Shown one piece after another: positions 33,610 through 42,821 of a stretch of 64,000 nucleotides of DNA. The notes under the pieces were generated by a model that worked only from the letters and a program-made list of their open reading frames with translations, was not told the DNA's origin and did no database searches. This DNA is from JALOOX01 sp964557955 (GTDB lineage Bacteria > Desulfobacterota > Syntrophobacteria > Syntrophobacterales > Syntrophobacteraceae). The stretch lies in NCBI GenBank assembly GCA_964557955.1, contig CAZLCS010000031.1, positions 1 through 64,000 on the forward strand, in the 5' to 3' direction. The number at the start of each line of letters is the position of its first letter. Positions within the stretch are counted from its first letter, which is position 1. The position numbers and the translations under genes are program-made.

Positions 33610-34708
33610 GCTGATCCCCTCCTTTCCCGGCTTCGAGCTCTCTCCTGAGCTCCTCTCTCTGGGATTCGAGATACGGCGGGGACTCCGCATAGGCATGTTC
33701 GAACATGACCAGCGGGTCTACCGGCTTCTCCGCAAACCGTGCGAAGCGCTCTTCGGCCTCCTTGATCTCCGCCTTCACTTCCTCTTCGACCGCCTGAATC
33801 CCGGTCTCGTCGAGGAGCCCCTTGTCCGTCAGGTACTTCTGAAACCGGGTGATGGGATCCTTGCGGACCCACTCCTCGACCTCCTCATCCTTCCGGTAGC
33901 GCTTGGGGTCGTCTGCCGTCGTGTGCACGGACATACGGTAGGTCACCGTTTCGACGAGAGTCGGGCCGTCTCCCGAGCGGGCCCGATCCGCCGCTTCCTT
34001 CGCCGCCGCATAGACGGCCAGAACATCGTTTCCATCCACGGCGATTCCAGGCATGTCATAGGCGAGGGCCTTCTGGGCCAGAGTTTTGGACTTGGTCTGG
34101 CGAGATCGAGGGACGGAAATGGCCCAGTGGTTGTTCTGGCAGATGAAGACCGCCGGAACCTGGAAGACAGAAGCGAAATTCAAGGCCTCGTGAAAATCTC
34201 CTTCGGAGGTCGCGCCGTCTCCGAAGAAGCACATGGCAATCTGCTTTTTCCCACGGTATTTCATCCCATAAGCCAGCCCCGCTGCATGGAGGGTCTGGCT
34301 GCCGACCGGAATGGAAACGGGAAGGTTGTTGACGTGCTCCGGGATGACGCCCCCTTCATTGTAGCCGGCATAGACCATCAGAATGTGCTCCATGGCCTTG
34401 CCTCGCCAAATCTCGGCGGCTGCCTCCCGAAAACAGGGGACCATCCAGTCCTCGGGCTCGAGCACCGCGATGGCTCCCAGCTGTGAAGCCTCCTGGCCCT
34501 TGATGGGGGCGAAGGTGCCGATGCGCCCCTGGCGCTGGAGGGTGAGCATGCGCTCATCGAAGCGCCGCCCCAGCAGCATCGTCCGATGCAGCTTCAGGAG
34601 CATCTTTTCGGAAAGATCGGGCTCCAGGTCCCGATCCACCTGACCATTTTCATCCAATATGGACAGGTAATCCACCTGAAGGGGAAGATCGATCGCTTTT
34701 CTGGGCAT
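33602..34708 (-). CDS. 2-oxoacid dehydrogenase E1 component, alpha subunit
   Basis: Protein of about 368 residues. The thiamine diphosphate motif GDGATSEGDFHEALNFASVF...NN lies in the middle, and the phosphorylation-loop-like segment YRMSVHTTADDPKRYR follows. It is the first gene of the E1alpha-E1beta-E2-E3-lipB-lipA run. I chose the ATG at 34708 because AAGGATG is correctly spaced; the one nine bases earlier abuts its own AAGG. About 250 bases separate it from the divergent aminotransferase gene. Confidence 0.93.
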   Translation of the reverse strand: MPRKAIDLPLQVDYLSILDENGQVDRDLEPDLSEKMLLKLHRTMLLGRRFDERMLTLQRQGRIGTFAPIKGQEASQLGAIAVLEPEDWMVPCFREAAAEIWRGKAMEHILMVYAGYNEGGVIPEHVNNLPVSIPVGSQTLHAAGLAYGMKYRGKKQIAMCFFGDGATSEGDFHEALNFASVFQVPAVFICQNNHWAISVPRSRQTKSKTLAQKALAYDMPGIAVDGNDVLAVYAAAKEAADRARSGDGPTLVETVTYRMSVHTTADDPKRYRKDEEVEEWVRKDPITRFQKYLTDKGLLDETGIQAVEEEVKAEIKEAEERFARFAEKPVDPLVMFEHAYAESPPYLESQREELRRELEAGKGGDQHG

Positions 34709-34959
34709 CTCTATCATCCTTATATTGAATTGAGGGCGGTCGAGAGCAAAAACGGATGATGGCTGTTCACGACATCTCTGAAAAGAAAATACCGCGGCTT
34801 GCCTGAGGCAAGGCTTTGAAGATAACCAAATGGCTAAAAAGGTGAAAAACGACTATACCATACCACAAGGTGGGCTCCAGGAGCTACCCTCACCGGTCAA
34901 TTGTTCGATTCACTTGAAGCCTCAATAATTTGACCATTTGCCAGCGGGGTGAGCATGCC

Positions 34960-36285
34960 ATGAGAACTCCCGTCATTCGCACCGAGCTTCCGGGACCGCG
35001 CGCTGCGGCCTTGATCGAATTGGACAGCCGTTACGTTTCACCTTCCTACACCCGGGTCTATCCGTTGGTGGCAGAGCGCGGCCAAGGATTGTGGGTCACG
35101 GACCCTGACGGCAATACCTTCCTGGATTTCACATCGGGGATCGCCGTGTGCGCCACCGGGCACTGCCATCAGCGGGTGGTCGAGGCGATCGTCCGTCAGG
35201 CTCAGGAGTTGCTCCACATGTCGGGCACGGACTTTTACTACACCCCGCAGATCGTTTTGGCTGAACGGTTGGCCCGGCTCATGCCAGGCGACGCCCCGGC
35301 CAAGGTGTTTTTCGGCAATTCGGGGGCCGAGTCGGTGGAAGCGGCGTTCAAGCTCGCCCGGTGGCACACGCGCCGCGAGCTGAACATCGCCTTTTTCGGG
35401 GCGTTCCACGGGCGGACCATGGGGGCCCTCTCTCTCACGGCGAGCAAGACGATTCAGAAGAAGCATTACAACCCCCTTGTCCCCGGCATCACGCACGTGC
35501 CCTATCCCAACTGCTACCGCTGCCCCTACGGGCACTGCCGGAGCAGGTGCGGCACCGAGTGCGTGGATTGGCTCGAGAACCTTCTGTTTCGCACGTCGGT
35601 CCCTCCGGACGAAGTGGCCGCCATCTTCGTGGAGCCGATCCAGGGGGAGGGAGGCTACATCGTGCCGCCGCCTGAATTCCATCGTGAGCTCATCAAGCTG
35701 GCTCGCAAGTACGGGATTCTTTACGTTGCGGACGAGGTGCAGTCGGGAATGGGGCGGACGGGAAAGATGTTCGCCGTCGAGCATTTCGAAATCGAGCCGG
35801 ATGTTGTGGCCCTGGCCAAGGGAATCGCCTCCGGGATGCCTCTCGGGGCGATGATCGCCCGTGCCGACATCATGGACTGGGAGGCCGGCTCCCACGCCTC
35901 GACCTTCGGGGGAAACCCTGTTTCCTGTGCGGCGGCCCTGGCTACCCTCGACCTGCTGGAGGAGGGGTTGATGCAGAATGCCGCCGATCGGGGAAGACAG
36001 TTCATGGAGGGTCTCCACCGGCTTCAACTGGACCATGAATGCCTGGGAGACGTTCGCGGAATGGGGCTCATGATCGGAGTCGAACTGGTCAAGGACCGGG
36101 AAACCAAGGAGCGCGCCGTTGAATGGCGCAATGCCCTCATCGGGAAGGCCTTCCAGAAGGGACTGCTTCTTTTGGGTTGCGGGGAAAACACCATTCGATT
36201 CTGCCCGGCTCTCACCATTACACCCGAGGAAGTCGATGTGGGGCTTTCGATTTTCGAGGACTGCGTGCGTGAACTGACCCTGTGA
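34960..36285 (+). CDS. Class III PLP-dependent aminotransferase (GABA/lysine type)
   Basis: Protein of 441 residues. Family features: TSGIAVCATGHCH, NSGAESVEAAFKLAR, FHGRTMGALSLT, the PLP aspartate in VADEVQSGMGRTG, and the Schiff-base lysine in ALAKGIASGMPLG. The loop YPNCYRCPYGHCRSRCGTEC is typical of the GABA/ornithine-like members. The substrate is probably an omega-amine. The following ALDH7-like dehydrogenase and glutaryl-CoA dehydrogenase point to lysine or 5-aminovalerate (inference). Confidence 0.88.
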   Translation: MRTPVIRTELPGPRAAALIELDSRYVSPSYTRVYPLVAERGQGLWVTDPDGNTFLDFTSGIAVCATGHCHQRVVEAIVRQAQELLHMSGTDFYYTPQIVLAERLARLMPGDAPAKVFFGNSGAESVEAAFKLARWHTRRELNIAFFGAFHGRTMGALSLTASKTIQKKHYNPLVPGITHVPYPNCYRCPYGHCRSRCGTECVDWLENLLFRTSVPPDEVAAIFVEPIQGEGGYIVPPPEFHRELIKLARKYGILYVADEVQSGMGRTGKMFAVEHFEIEPDVVALAKGIASGMPLGAMIARADIMDWEAGSHASTFGGNPVSCAAALATLDLLEEGLMQNAADRGRQFMEGLHRLQLDHECLGDVRGMGLMIGVELVKDRETKERAVEWRNALIGKAFQKGLLLLGCGENTIRFCPALTITPEEVDVGLSIFEDCVRELTL

Positions 36286-36312
36286 GACGATTCCTATGAA
36301 AAGCGGGCACAA

Positions 36313-36391
36313 CGTCACCCCCGCGTGCTTCCGGCGGGGGTCCAGGGTCTTCATAGGGCCTGGATTCCCGCCAGAGACATGCGGGAATGAC
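36313..36391. repeat. REP-like palindromic element
   Basis: The ends CGTCACCCCCGCGTG and CATGCGGGAATGACG are imperfectly inverted, with internal GGCGGGGGTCCAGGG...CCTGGATTCCCGCC. It is in the gap between the aminotransferase and the aldehyde dehydrogenase. Confidence 0.75.
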
Positions 36392-36471
36392 GACCCTTGA
36401 GTTTTCATGGTCCGTTGTGCCCTCAGGGCATGGCGGTTGCCGGGAAGGAAGACGGGTACGGAGATGACCTC

Positions 36472-38043
36472 ATGCAGATGACGGAAAAGAGACGAGAAAT
36501 CCTGGAAGCCCTGGATTTGGGAGGACTGAACCCGGGGGCCTGCACCGGGAGCCGATGGCTGGCTTGTCGGGACCACGTGATCGAATCCGTTTCTCCCATT
36601 GACGGGCGAGCTCTGGCCCAGGTCTGCACGGCCTCGGAAAGTGACTACGAAGAGGTGGCCAGGAGGGCTTGGGAGGCCTTCTCCACCTGGCGGCTCATCC
36701 CGGCCCCGGGCCGCGGCGAGATCGTACGCCAGATCCGAAGTCGCCTTCGGATTTCCAAGCAGGAGCTCGCCCAGCTCATCACCCTGGAAAACGGGAAGAT
36801 CCTCGCCGAAGCCGAAGGGGAAGTGCAGGAAATGATCGATATCTGTGACTTCGCCATCGGACTCTCCCGAATGCTGTATGGCAATACCATGCCGAGCGAG
36901 CGTCCCGGACACCGGCTTTACGAGCAGTGGCACCCACTGGGCCCCGTCGGGGTGATCACGGCCTTCAACTTTCCCATGGCCGTCTGGGCCTGGAATGCCA
37001 TGATCGCTCTCGTGGCCGGCGACACGGTGGTCTGGAAGCCTTCCAGCAAGGTGCCGCTGTGCGCACTGGCGATAGCAAGGATCACGGGCGAGATCCTGCA
37101 GGAAAATGGCCTGCCCGATGGTGTTTTGAATGTCATCATCGGTGAGGGGGAAACGGTCGGGGAGCGACTCATCGCCGACCCCCGCATGAAATTGATCTCG
37201 GCCACGGGAAGCGTGGCCATGGGACGCCGCGTGGGGCGGGTCGTCATGGAGAGGCTGGGACGTCCCTTGCTGGAGCTTGGCGGCAACAACGGCGTCATCG
37301 TCACCCCCAGCGCCGACCTGGACCTGGCCATGCGCGCCATCCTGTTCGGGGCTGTGGGGACGGCCGGTCAGCGCTGCACGACCATTCGCCGCCTCATTGT
37401 GCAGGAGTCCGTCTACGACGAGACCTTGGAAAGGCTGGTGCGCGCCTACAAGCAGGTGCGCATCGGGAATCCCTTCGAAAGGAAAACCATCATGGGGCCG
37501 CTCATAGACCGTCAAGCCGTCTCGGGAATGCAGCGGGCCCTCGACACCATCCGGGAGCAGGGGGGAAAGATTCGGTACGGCGGAGACGCCCTGTGCGGAG
37601 GACTGTTCGACGCCGGGACGTATGTCACCCCATGCATCGCCGAAGTGGAGCCGCACCTTTCCCTCATGCGGGAGGAGACGTTCGCGCCGCTTCTCTACGT
37701 CATGAAATACCGGCATCTCGAGGAGGCCGTCGAAATCCACAACGGAGTTCCTCAAGGGCTGTCCTCGTCCATTTTTACCAACGATCTGAGAGAGGCTGAG
37801 CTTTTCCTGAGCCAATCCGGAAGCGACTGCGGCATCGCCAATGTGAACCTCAGCACTTCAGGCGCGGAGATCGGAGGCGCCTTTGGAGGCGAAAAAGATA
37901 CGGGCGGAGGGCGTGAAGCGGGGTCCGATTCCTGGAAAGCTTACATGAGGCGTCAGACCAACACCATCAACTGGTCCGGAGAGATGCCTCTGGCGCAGGG
38001 GATCGAGTTCGGGGAGCCTTCTCGCCGCCCCGATACGCCGTGA
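36472..38043 (+). CDS. Aldehyde dehydrogenase, ALDH7/aminoadipate-semialdehyde type
   Basis: Protein of 523 residues. NAD site and catalytic features: VGVITAFNFPMAVWAWN, VVWKPSSKVPL, LELGGNNGVIV with the general base glutamate, and the nucleophile cysteine in GTAGQRCTTIRR. The double-Asn GGNN after LELG and the GQRCTT context are characteristic of ALDH7 (antiquitin, piperideine-6-carboxylate dehydrogenase). The ATG at 36472 has GGAG eight bases upstream; an ATG at 36429 is possible. It follows the aminotransferase on the same strand. Confidence 0.85.
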   Translation: MQMTEKRREILEALDLGGLNPGACTGSRWLACRDHVIESVSPIDGRALAQVCTASESDYEEVARRAWEAFSTWRLIPAPGRGEIVRQIRSRLRISKQELAQLITLENGKILAEAEGEVQEMIDICDFAIGLSRMLYGNTMPSERPGHRLYEQWHPLGPVGVITAFNFPMAVWAWNAMIALVAGDTVVWKPSSKVPLCALAIARITGEILQENGLPDGVLNVIIGEGETVGERLIADPRMKLISATGSVAMGRRVGRVVMERLGRPLLELGGNNGVIVTPSADLDLAMRAILFGAVGTAGQRCTTIRRLIVQESVYDETLERLVRAYKQVRIGNPFERKTIMGPLIDRQAVSGMQRALDTIREQGGKIRYGGDALCGGLFDAGTYVTPCIAEVEPHLSLMREETFAPLLYVMKYRHLEEAVEIHNGVPQGLSSSIFTNDLREAELFLSQSGSDCGIANVNLSTSGAEIGGAFGGEKDTGGGREAGSDSWKAYMRRQTNTINWSGEMPLAQGIEFGEPSRRPDTP

Positions 38044-38101
38044 CCCCCTGCGAAAACGACCTGAGAGTCGAATGCAGTCCCCCCGGAAGGGAGGCAATAT
38101 C

Positions 38102-38141
38102 GTTGATTTGAGGGGCCTGAGCCCAACACTCTCGAATCAAC
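38102..38141. terminator. Hairpin between convergent genes
   Basis: GTTGATTTGAG and CTCGAATCAAC form an 11-bp stem with one mismatch. It lies between the convergent ends of the aldehyde dehydrogenase and glutaryl-CoA dehydrogenase genes. No T-run follows, so termination is only likely. Confidence 0.4.
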
Positions 38142-38196
38142 AGCATTGCGAAAGGGGGGGTAAAGGCAGGCTTAAGTCCTGTGCTGGATGGGTGCC

Positions 38197-39357
38197 TCAA
38201 AAGGCGCTCAGGCCTGTGATGTCCCTGCCTATGGACAAGGTGTGGATATCCTGGGTGCCTTCGTAGGTGTTGACCGTCTCGAGGTTCAGCATGTGACGGA
38301 TGACCGGGTGGCCGAGGGTGATGCCGCTCGCCCCCAGGATGTCGCGGGCTGCGCGGGCGATTTTGAGCGCCTCGGCACTGTTGTTCATCTTGGCCATGGA
38401 GATGTGCGTGTGACGCGCCTTGCCCTCGTCCTTGAGGCGTCCCAGGCGAATGCACAGGAGCTGGGCCTTGGTGATCTCAGTGACCATCTTCACCAGCTTG
38501 CGCTGGACCAGCTGTTTCGAACCAATGGGCGCCCCGAACTGAATGCGGCTCCTGGCATGATTCAGCGCCGTTTCGTAGCAGGCCATGGCCGCCCCCACCG
38601 TCCCCCAGGCGATGCCGTAGCGAGCTTCGTTCAAACACACGAGAGCCGACTTCAGCCCGGTCGTGCCGGGAAGCAGATTTGCCTCGGGGATCCTGGCTTC
38701 CTCCAGAACGAGGGCCGACGTGACGGATGCTCGCAGGGAGAACTTGCGCCGAATCGGGCGGGCTGAAAACCCCGGTGTGGATTTCTCCACCAGAAAGCCT
38801 CGGATGCCGTTGCCGGTTTGAGCCCAGATGATCGCCACGTCGGCCAGCTCACCGTTGGTGATCCACATCTTGCGCCCGTTGAGGACATAATCCCGGCCGT
38901 CGTGGACTGCCGTCGTCTGCATGCTTTGGGGATCGGAGCCCGCCTGGGGCTCGGTCATGCCAAAACATCCGACGACCTTGCCCCTGACTAGATCGGGCAG
39001 CCATCGCTCCTTCTGCTCCTCCGATCCATAAGTCGCGATGGGATGGATCACGAGGGCATTCATGACGGAGATGAAAGACCGAAGGCCGCTGTCCCCGCGC
39101 TCCAGTTCCTGGTTGGCCAGACCGTAGGCGACGCTGTTGACTCCGGCTCCCCCGTAGCCGTGGAGCTTCATTCCGAGCAGTCCCAGACTCGCCATTTCGG
39201 GGATGAGATCCACCGGGAAGACCCCCTGCTCGAAGCAGTCGGACGCCCTGGGCAGGTAACGGTCCTCCACCCAGCGGCGCACCCGCTCCCGCACCTCCAG
39301 TTCCTGCCCGGTCAGGAGCTCGTCACAAAGGTAATAGTCGGTGCTGTTGGGGGACAT
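38197..39357 (-). CDS. gcdH: Glutaryl-CoA dehydrogenase
   Basis: Protein of 386 residues in the acyl-CoA dehydrogenase fold. GCDH-like features are RSFISVMNALVIHPI (Arg93, matching the substrate-binding Arg94 of the human enzyme), GCFGMTEPQAGSDP, and TYEGTQDIHTL with catalytic base Glu366, followed by IGRDITG. It oxidises glutaryl-CoA, with or without decarboxylation, to crotonyl-CoA or glutaconyl-CoA. It is convergent with the ALDH gene. Confidence 0.87.
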   Translation of the reverse strand: MSPNSTDYYLCDELLTGQELEVRERVRRWVEDRYLPRASDCFEQGVFPVDLIPEMASLGLLGMKLHGYGGAGVNSVAYGLANQELERGDSGLRSFISVMNALVIHPIATYGSEEQKERWLPDLVRGKVVGCFGMTEPQAGSDPQSMQTTAVHDGRDYVLNGRKMWITNGELADVAIIWAQTGNGIRGFLVEKSTPGFSARPIRRKFSLRASVTSALVLEEARIPEANLLPGTTGLKSALVCLNEARYGIAWGTVGAAMACYETALNHARSRIQFGAPIGSKQLVQRKLVKMVTEITKAQLLCIRLGRLKDEGKARHTHISMAKMNNSAEALKIARAARDILGASGITLGHPVIRHMLNLETVNTYEGTQDIHTLSIGRDITGLSAF

Positions 39358-39369
39358 GGTAACGGTCCG

Positions 39370-39525
39370 TCAGTCCTTGGGTGTGGCCGCTTTCACCTGG
39401 TCCAGCAGCGCATAACGATCCACCAGACCCAGGAATCGGCGATCTGAATCCACCAGCGCCACGAAGGGAGCAAGGCGGCGAGAAACGGCATTCACGAGGC
39501 TTTGGGCGGGTTGTCCGGGGAGTCC
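39370..39525 (-). pseudogene. CBS-domain protein fragment
   Basis: The minus strand encodes about 50 residues ending in PKD and a stop, with APFVALVDSDRRFLGLVDRY, which is a recognisable CBS half-motif. The frame is closed upstream by a TGA with no ATG in between. It looks like the end of a CBS protein whose beginning is lost. It lies just upstream of gcdH. Confidence 0.5.
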
Positions 39526-39859
39526 TCACACCATGTGTAATGCAGACAGTCCTTCAAATCCCGCTCCTGAAGCTCTCCAAACAAAAGTATCGCAAAGCCG
39601 GGGCCTTGTAAACGTGCGACGGAGATGCCGTCGCCAAAAATCGGCGTCGCACTCCGTTTGAGCTCTCGATAAAGTCCAGTTCGCAGCCGTTCACATCAGA
39701 AAGATATCCGCGATCCGCCTGCGAAACATCAGGAGCGCGAGAGCAACCAGTTGGGGCGCCCATTCGGTCGACGCCGGACCCGGCCACGCCGCAATTCTGG
39801 CATGATCAGAGCACATTCAAATACTTTTCCTTCGAAGTTTTCCCGGGCAGGGATGCCGA
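39526..39859. other. Intergenic region without a supported gene
   Basis: About 330 bases. A short minus-strand frame around 39690-39815 (about 41 codons) encodes a hydrophobic patch followed by FRRR, but it has no clear start signal. Nothing else seen. Confidence 0.4.
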
Positions 39860-40522
39860 TCACCGCACCGACTGCTTCAGACCTTCAACAAGTCCCCGGG
39901 TCAGAGCCACAAGGCCGGACATCTGGATCAGGTGAAACACCCCATTGTGGTCGAAAGGCCAGATGAACTGAAAACTGAGGCACCTGGTGGCCTGCACCAC
40001 TGCGGCGACGATCATGAAGAGAATGCCTGCGGCCATCCATTCAGCGCCCGGAAGACGGCGACCCATGGCCATGGACCCATAGACGGCCAAAGCGTAAAGC
40101 AGGGCGACAGCTTCGTAGATCAAAAATATCAGGAAAGATCCGGGGAGGACCCGGGTGATGGTGAAAAAGACGACGCCGGCCACGAGCATGAACGGCAGGG
40201 TCCGGCGAGCACTCCTGGGCCCCCGACCGTCGTGGACGGCGCCCACCACGAACAGCCCCACGGCCAATCCCAGGGTCAGGTAGAGCGGCTGCCAGAGGAG
40301 GCGATTGAGGGTGTCGCTCATCTTGAAACCATGGGCCGCGGCTCCGAAGAGACTCGCCGTGGCCACCAGTCCAAAAACACAGATCCAGAGATTGACCTTC
40401 CATGGGGCAGCATCTCTCAAGCGGCGGACCTGCAAAGCACAGCCGGCGGCAAGGAAGGCCATGGCCAGGTCCGTCGCCGCCGTGGTCCGTTCGGTAGGAA
40501 TATCGATGAGCTCAATCGCCAT
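39860..40522 (-). CDS. Polytopic membrane protein of unknown function (DUF6962-like)
   Basis: Protein of 220 residues with about seven hydrophobic segments spread through the whole length. The N-terminus IPTERTTAATDLAMAFLAAG and a central GAAAHGF after the third segment resemble uncharacterised DUF6962-type proteins. It is the third gene of an operon after rdgC and a 353-residue membrane-anchored protein, with an 18-base gap. Confidence 0.65.
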   Translation of the reverse strand: MAIELIDIPTERTTAATDLAMAFLAAGCALQVRRLRDAAPWKVNLWICVFGLVATASLFGAAAHGFKMSDTLNRLLWQPLYLTLGLAVGLFVVGAVHDGRGPRSARRTLPFMLVAGVVFFTITRVLPGSFLIFLIYEAVALLYALAVYGSMAMGRRLPGAEWMAAGILFMIVAAVVQATRCLSFQFIWPFDHNGVFHLIQMSGLVALTRGLVEGLKQSVR

Positions 40523-40540
40523 CAGGTCCCTCCCGGTTTA

Positions 40541-41602
40541 TCAACTCTGTTTCCTGAGCCGCGCCAGCTCGGCTTCGATGATCTGCCGGCGGCCGGGCGC
40601 AGGATCGGCATCCTTTTCCAGGAGAAGTCTGAGCCCCTGGCGATACCATCGGCGCCCCAATGGAGTCTGCAGCTCCCGCCCATCCAGGTCTTCGGGGAGC
40701 CGATTCCGGGACCACCGGGAAAGGATGTGCAGCTTTCCCTCGGCTTCCATCCCCGTGTGGCCGGCCAGGAACTCCACCAGTGTCTCCCAGTCAACCCGGC
40801 TGGGCCCTCCCCATTGGTATGTGAGAGCATACAGGCGATAAAACAGGAGGACCGCGTCACGATCCACTTCCGACTGAAAATGGCGACCACTGTAAAGCCG
40901 GATGGCTTCGCGCCCCACCTGACTCACAAAGGTCAGGTGAAACCATCGAACCATGTAAAAGTAGCCTTCCCTGCTGAGCTCTTTACCCGCCCAGTAGAGG
41001 GGATTGCTCAGATTCTTCAGGTTCATGGCCCACCGGGCCACCTTGAAGATGGTCGGGTGTCGCTTGAGCGCTTGAAGGATGGGATTTTCGTTGATCTTTC
41101 GGTAGACTTCGTAATACCGCTGGTAATCGCTGAGCCGCCGGACTCCCAGATACTTGAAGGGCAGCACCTCCGCGATGCGCTGCAGGCGCGAGACGACCCG
41201 TCGAATGAGCTGCAGCAGCTCCAGGAGCGAGGCCTCGTACTGAGGGGATTCCTTTTCGGGGTGGTAGACTGCTGCTACGGCTCGAACGACCTGGAAGGCC
41301 CGCTGGTTGAGCGCTTCGATGTTCAGCTGAAGCTCAAGATCGGGAAGATCCCAGATCTCCCGGCGCAACCGTTTGACCAGCTCCAATGCCTCGAGGTCTC
41401 TCGGTTCCAGGGGGGTCAACAGATCCAGCTCCCCCTCTTCCTCGATCTTTTCAACGAGGAGTCGCTTCAGCCGCCTCCTCACCAGGTAGCGTGTGCCCCA
41501 AATCAGCAGAAGAGTGAGGAGGGTGATGAGCACGAACAGCCCGCTCACCCAATGTCTCTGGAAGAGATCCGTCAGGATGTGGAGGTCAGCTGAGCCAGGC
41601 AT
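40541..41602 (-). CDS. Membrane-anchored protein of unknown function
   Basis: Protein of 353 residues. One N-terminal transmembrane helix (residues about 18-36) is followed by a basic stretch (RRRLKRLL) and a long helical, charged cytoplasmic region. I recognise no domain. Charged helical phrases and a late YALTYQWGG are the only landmarks. It starts three bases after the rdgC stop, so translational coupling is likely, and a role connected with RdgC or DNA cannot be excluded. Confidence 0.7.
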   Translation of the reverse strand: MPGSADLHILTDLFQRHWVSGLFVLITLLTLLLIWGTRYLVRRRLKRLLVEKIEEEGELDLLTPLEPRDLEALELVKRLRREIWDLPDLELQLNIEALNQRAFQVVRAVAAVYHPEKESPQYEASLLELLQLIRRVVSRLQRIAEVLPFKYLGVRRLSDYQRYYEVYRKINENPILQALKRHPTIFKVARWAMNLKNLSNPLYWAGKELSREGYFYMVRWFHLTFVSQVGREAIRLYSGRHFQSEVDRDAVLLFYRLYALTYQWGGPSRVDWETLVEFLAGHTGMEAEGKLHILSRWSRNRLPEDLDGRELQTPLGRRWYRQGLRLLLEKDADPAPGRRQIIEAELARLRKQS

Positions 41603-41605
41603 GGA

Positions 41606-42754
41606 TCATTGTTCTGCAGAGCCGTCCCTGGACTGGTCGGGGGTGCCGCCTATCCACTCTTTCAGTACGGGCAGGGTATCCGACTCCCACGATCCGCCCA
41701 GTCGCATCCTCAGATATGTCGCATAAAGGGCGTTCAAAATGGACGAGACTTCCTCGATGAAGAACATCTTCTCCAGGAATCGACCGTCCGGATCATCCTG
41801 GCCGAAATCGGGGAGCTGTTTCGGGGTCTTCAAGCCTTTGAATGCCTGGAGGGTGCTGTCCAGCGTCACCTGATAGTCGTTTTCCCCCGCTCTCATCTGG
41901 ACCTGGATTTCTTCGACCATCTTGCCCTGTTGAAGAGCCACCCGCGCCTCGGACAGGGCGTTGGCCTGCGTAGTGCAAACGACCTTCTCCCGCCCTTCGC
42001 CCGGCAACGTCAGTACAAGCCGCTCCCCAAGCTCCACCTCAACATCCAGCTCCGGCGTGACCCTCAGTTTTCCCTCGGCGTGCTCCGTGAAAAACCAGAG
42101 CCAGGTCAGGAATTCGTACCCGAGAAATCGACCTTCATCAATGGCGTGGACCGATTCGACATTCACCATCGAGCCCAGGGCGTCCTTCAGCTGAGGCTCG
42201 ATGGGAGCCGTGTGAAGCGCCCAGCGGGCGTGGTACAGGGGGATCGGATAGGTCCTGAAGAGGCTCTCGAACAACTCCAGGAAGGAATCCAGCATCTTGA
42301 GGCTGGTGGTTCCCAGAGCCATCCATTTGGCCGATGGGTTCCATACCACCTCAAAAGCCGAGGGCTGGGGGAGTACACGCTTCAACAGCCAATCCTGGAC
42401 CTCCTCCTGGATGGCCAGCTTGTCATGACGAGAAGGCCACTTCCCGTCATTCTCCGCCCGATACTTCTGAATAGCCTGCTTGGTATACTGCTTGTTAATG
42501 ATCGCCGGAACCTTCCGTTGGTCCAGGCGGTAGTGGAAGGCCACATAATCGCCCTTGTGGTAGCTCCCCGAGTCGAAGGCGGGATCAAAAAAATCCTCCC
42601 ACACGGTGAAACCTGAAGCCACGTCCTGGCCTTCCTCGCAGCCTTTAAATGCGCCGGCTTTCAGTTTCTCATCGACGTACCCCCAAAAGTCTTCTGTGAC
42701 GATATCGGGCACAAAGAAACGTGTGAAAGTGGCAGATGACGACTTTATTCCCAT
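41606..42754 (-). CDS. rdgC: Recombination-associated protein RdgC
   Basis: Protein of 382 residues, longer than E. coli RdgC (303). The N-terminal part (TFTRFFVPDIVTEDFWGYV, GFTVWEDFFD) and the central part (VPAIINKQYTKQAIQKY, LLKRVLPQPSAFEVVWNPS, MALGTTSLKMLDSFLELFE) follow the RdgC pattern of a ring-shaped DNA-binding dimer that restrains RecA. The extra length is in the C-terminal half. It leads a three-gene operon with two unknown membrane proteins. Confidence 0.78.
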   Translation of the reverse strand: MGIKSSSATFTRFFVPDIVTEDFWGYVDEKLKAGAFKGCEEGQDVASGFTVWEDFFDPAFDSGSYHKGDYVAFHYRLDQRKVPAIINKQYTKQAIQKYRAENDGKWPSRHDKLAIQEEVQDWLLKRVLPQPSAFEVVWNPSAKWMALGTTSLKMLDSFLELFESLFRTYPIPLYHARWALHTAPIEPQLKDALGSMVNVESVHAIDEGRFLGYEFLTWLWFFTEHAEGKLRVTPELDVEVELGERLVLTLPGEGREKVVCTTQANALSEARVALQQGKMVEEIQVQMRAGENDYQVTLDSTLQAFKGLKTPKQLPDFGQDDPDGRFLEKMFFIEEVSSILNALYATYLRMRLGGSWESDTLPVLKEWIGGTPDQSRDGSAEQ

Positions 42755-42821
42755 AACTATCCATCCGAAATGAATTGAGTTGGATCACCATAGAATTGTT
42801 CCGGAAATGAAGGTGAACCGC

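Noticed and set aside
35038..37815. 925-residue open frame on the minus strand
   Set aside because: It lies opposite two well-recognised genes (aminotransferase and ALDH) and has no recognisable domain.
39690..39815. Short hydrophobic frame (about 41 codons) ending FRRRIADIFLM
   Set aside because: No convincing ribosome-binding site or homologue known to me; too short to support without comparison.
39932..41593. 553-residue open frame on the plus strand
   Set aside because: Antisense to the membrane protein and 353-residue gene that form an operon with rdgC; no domain or ribosome-binding site.
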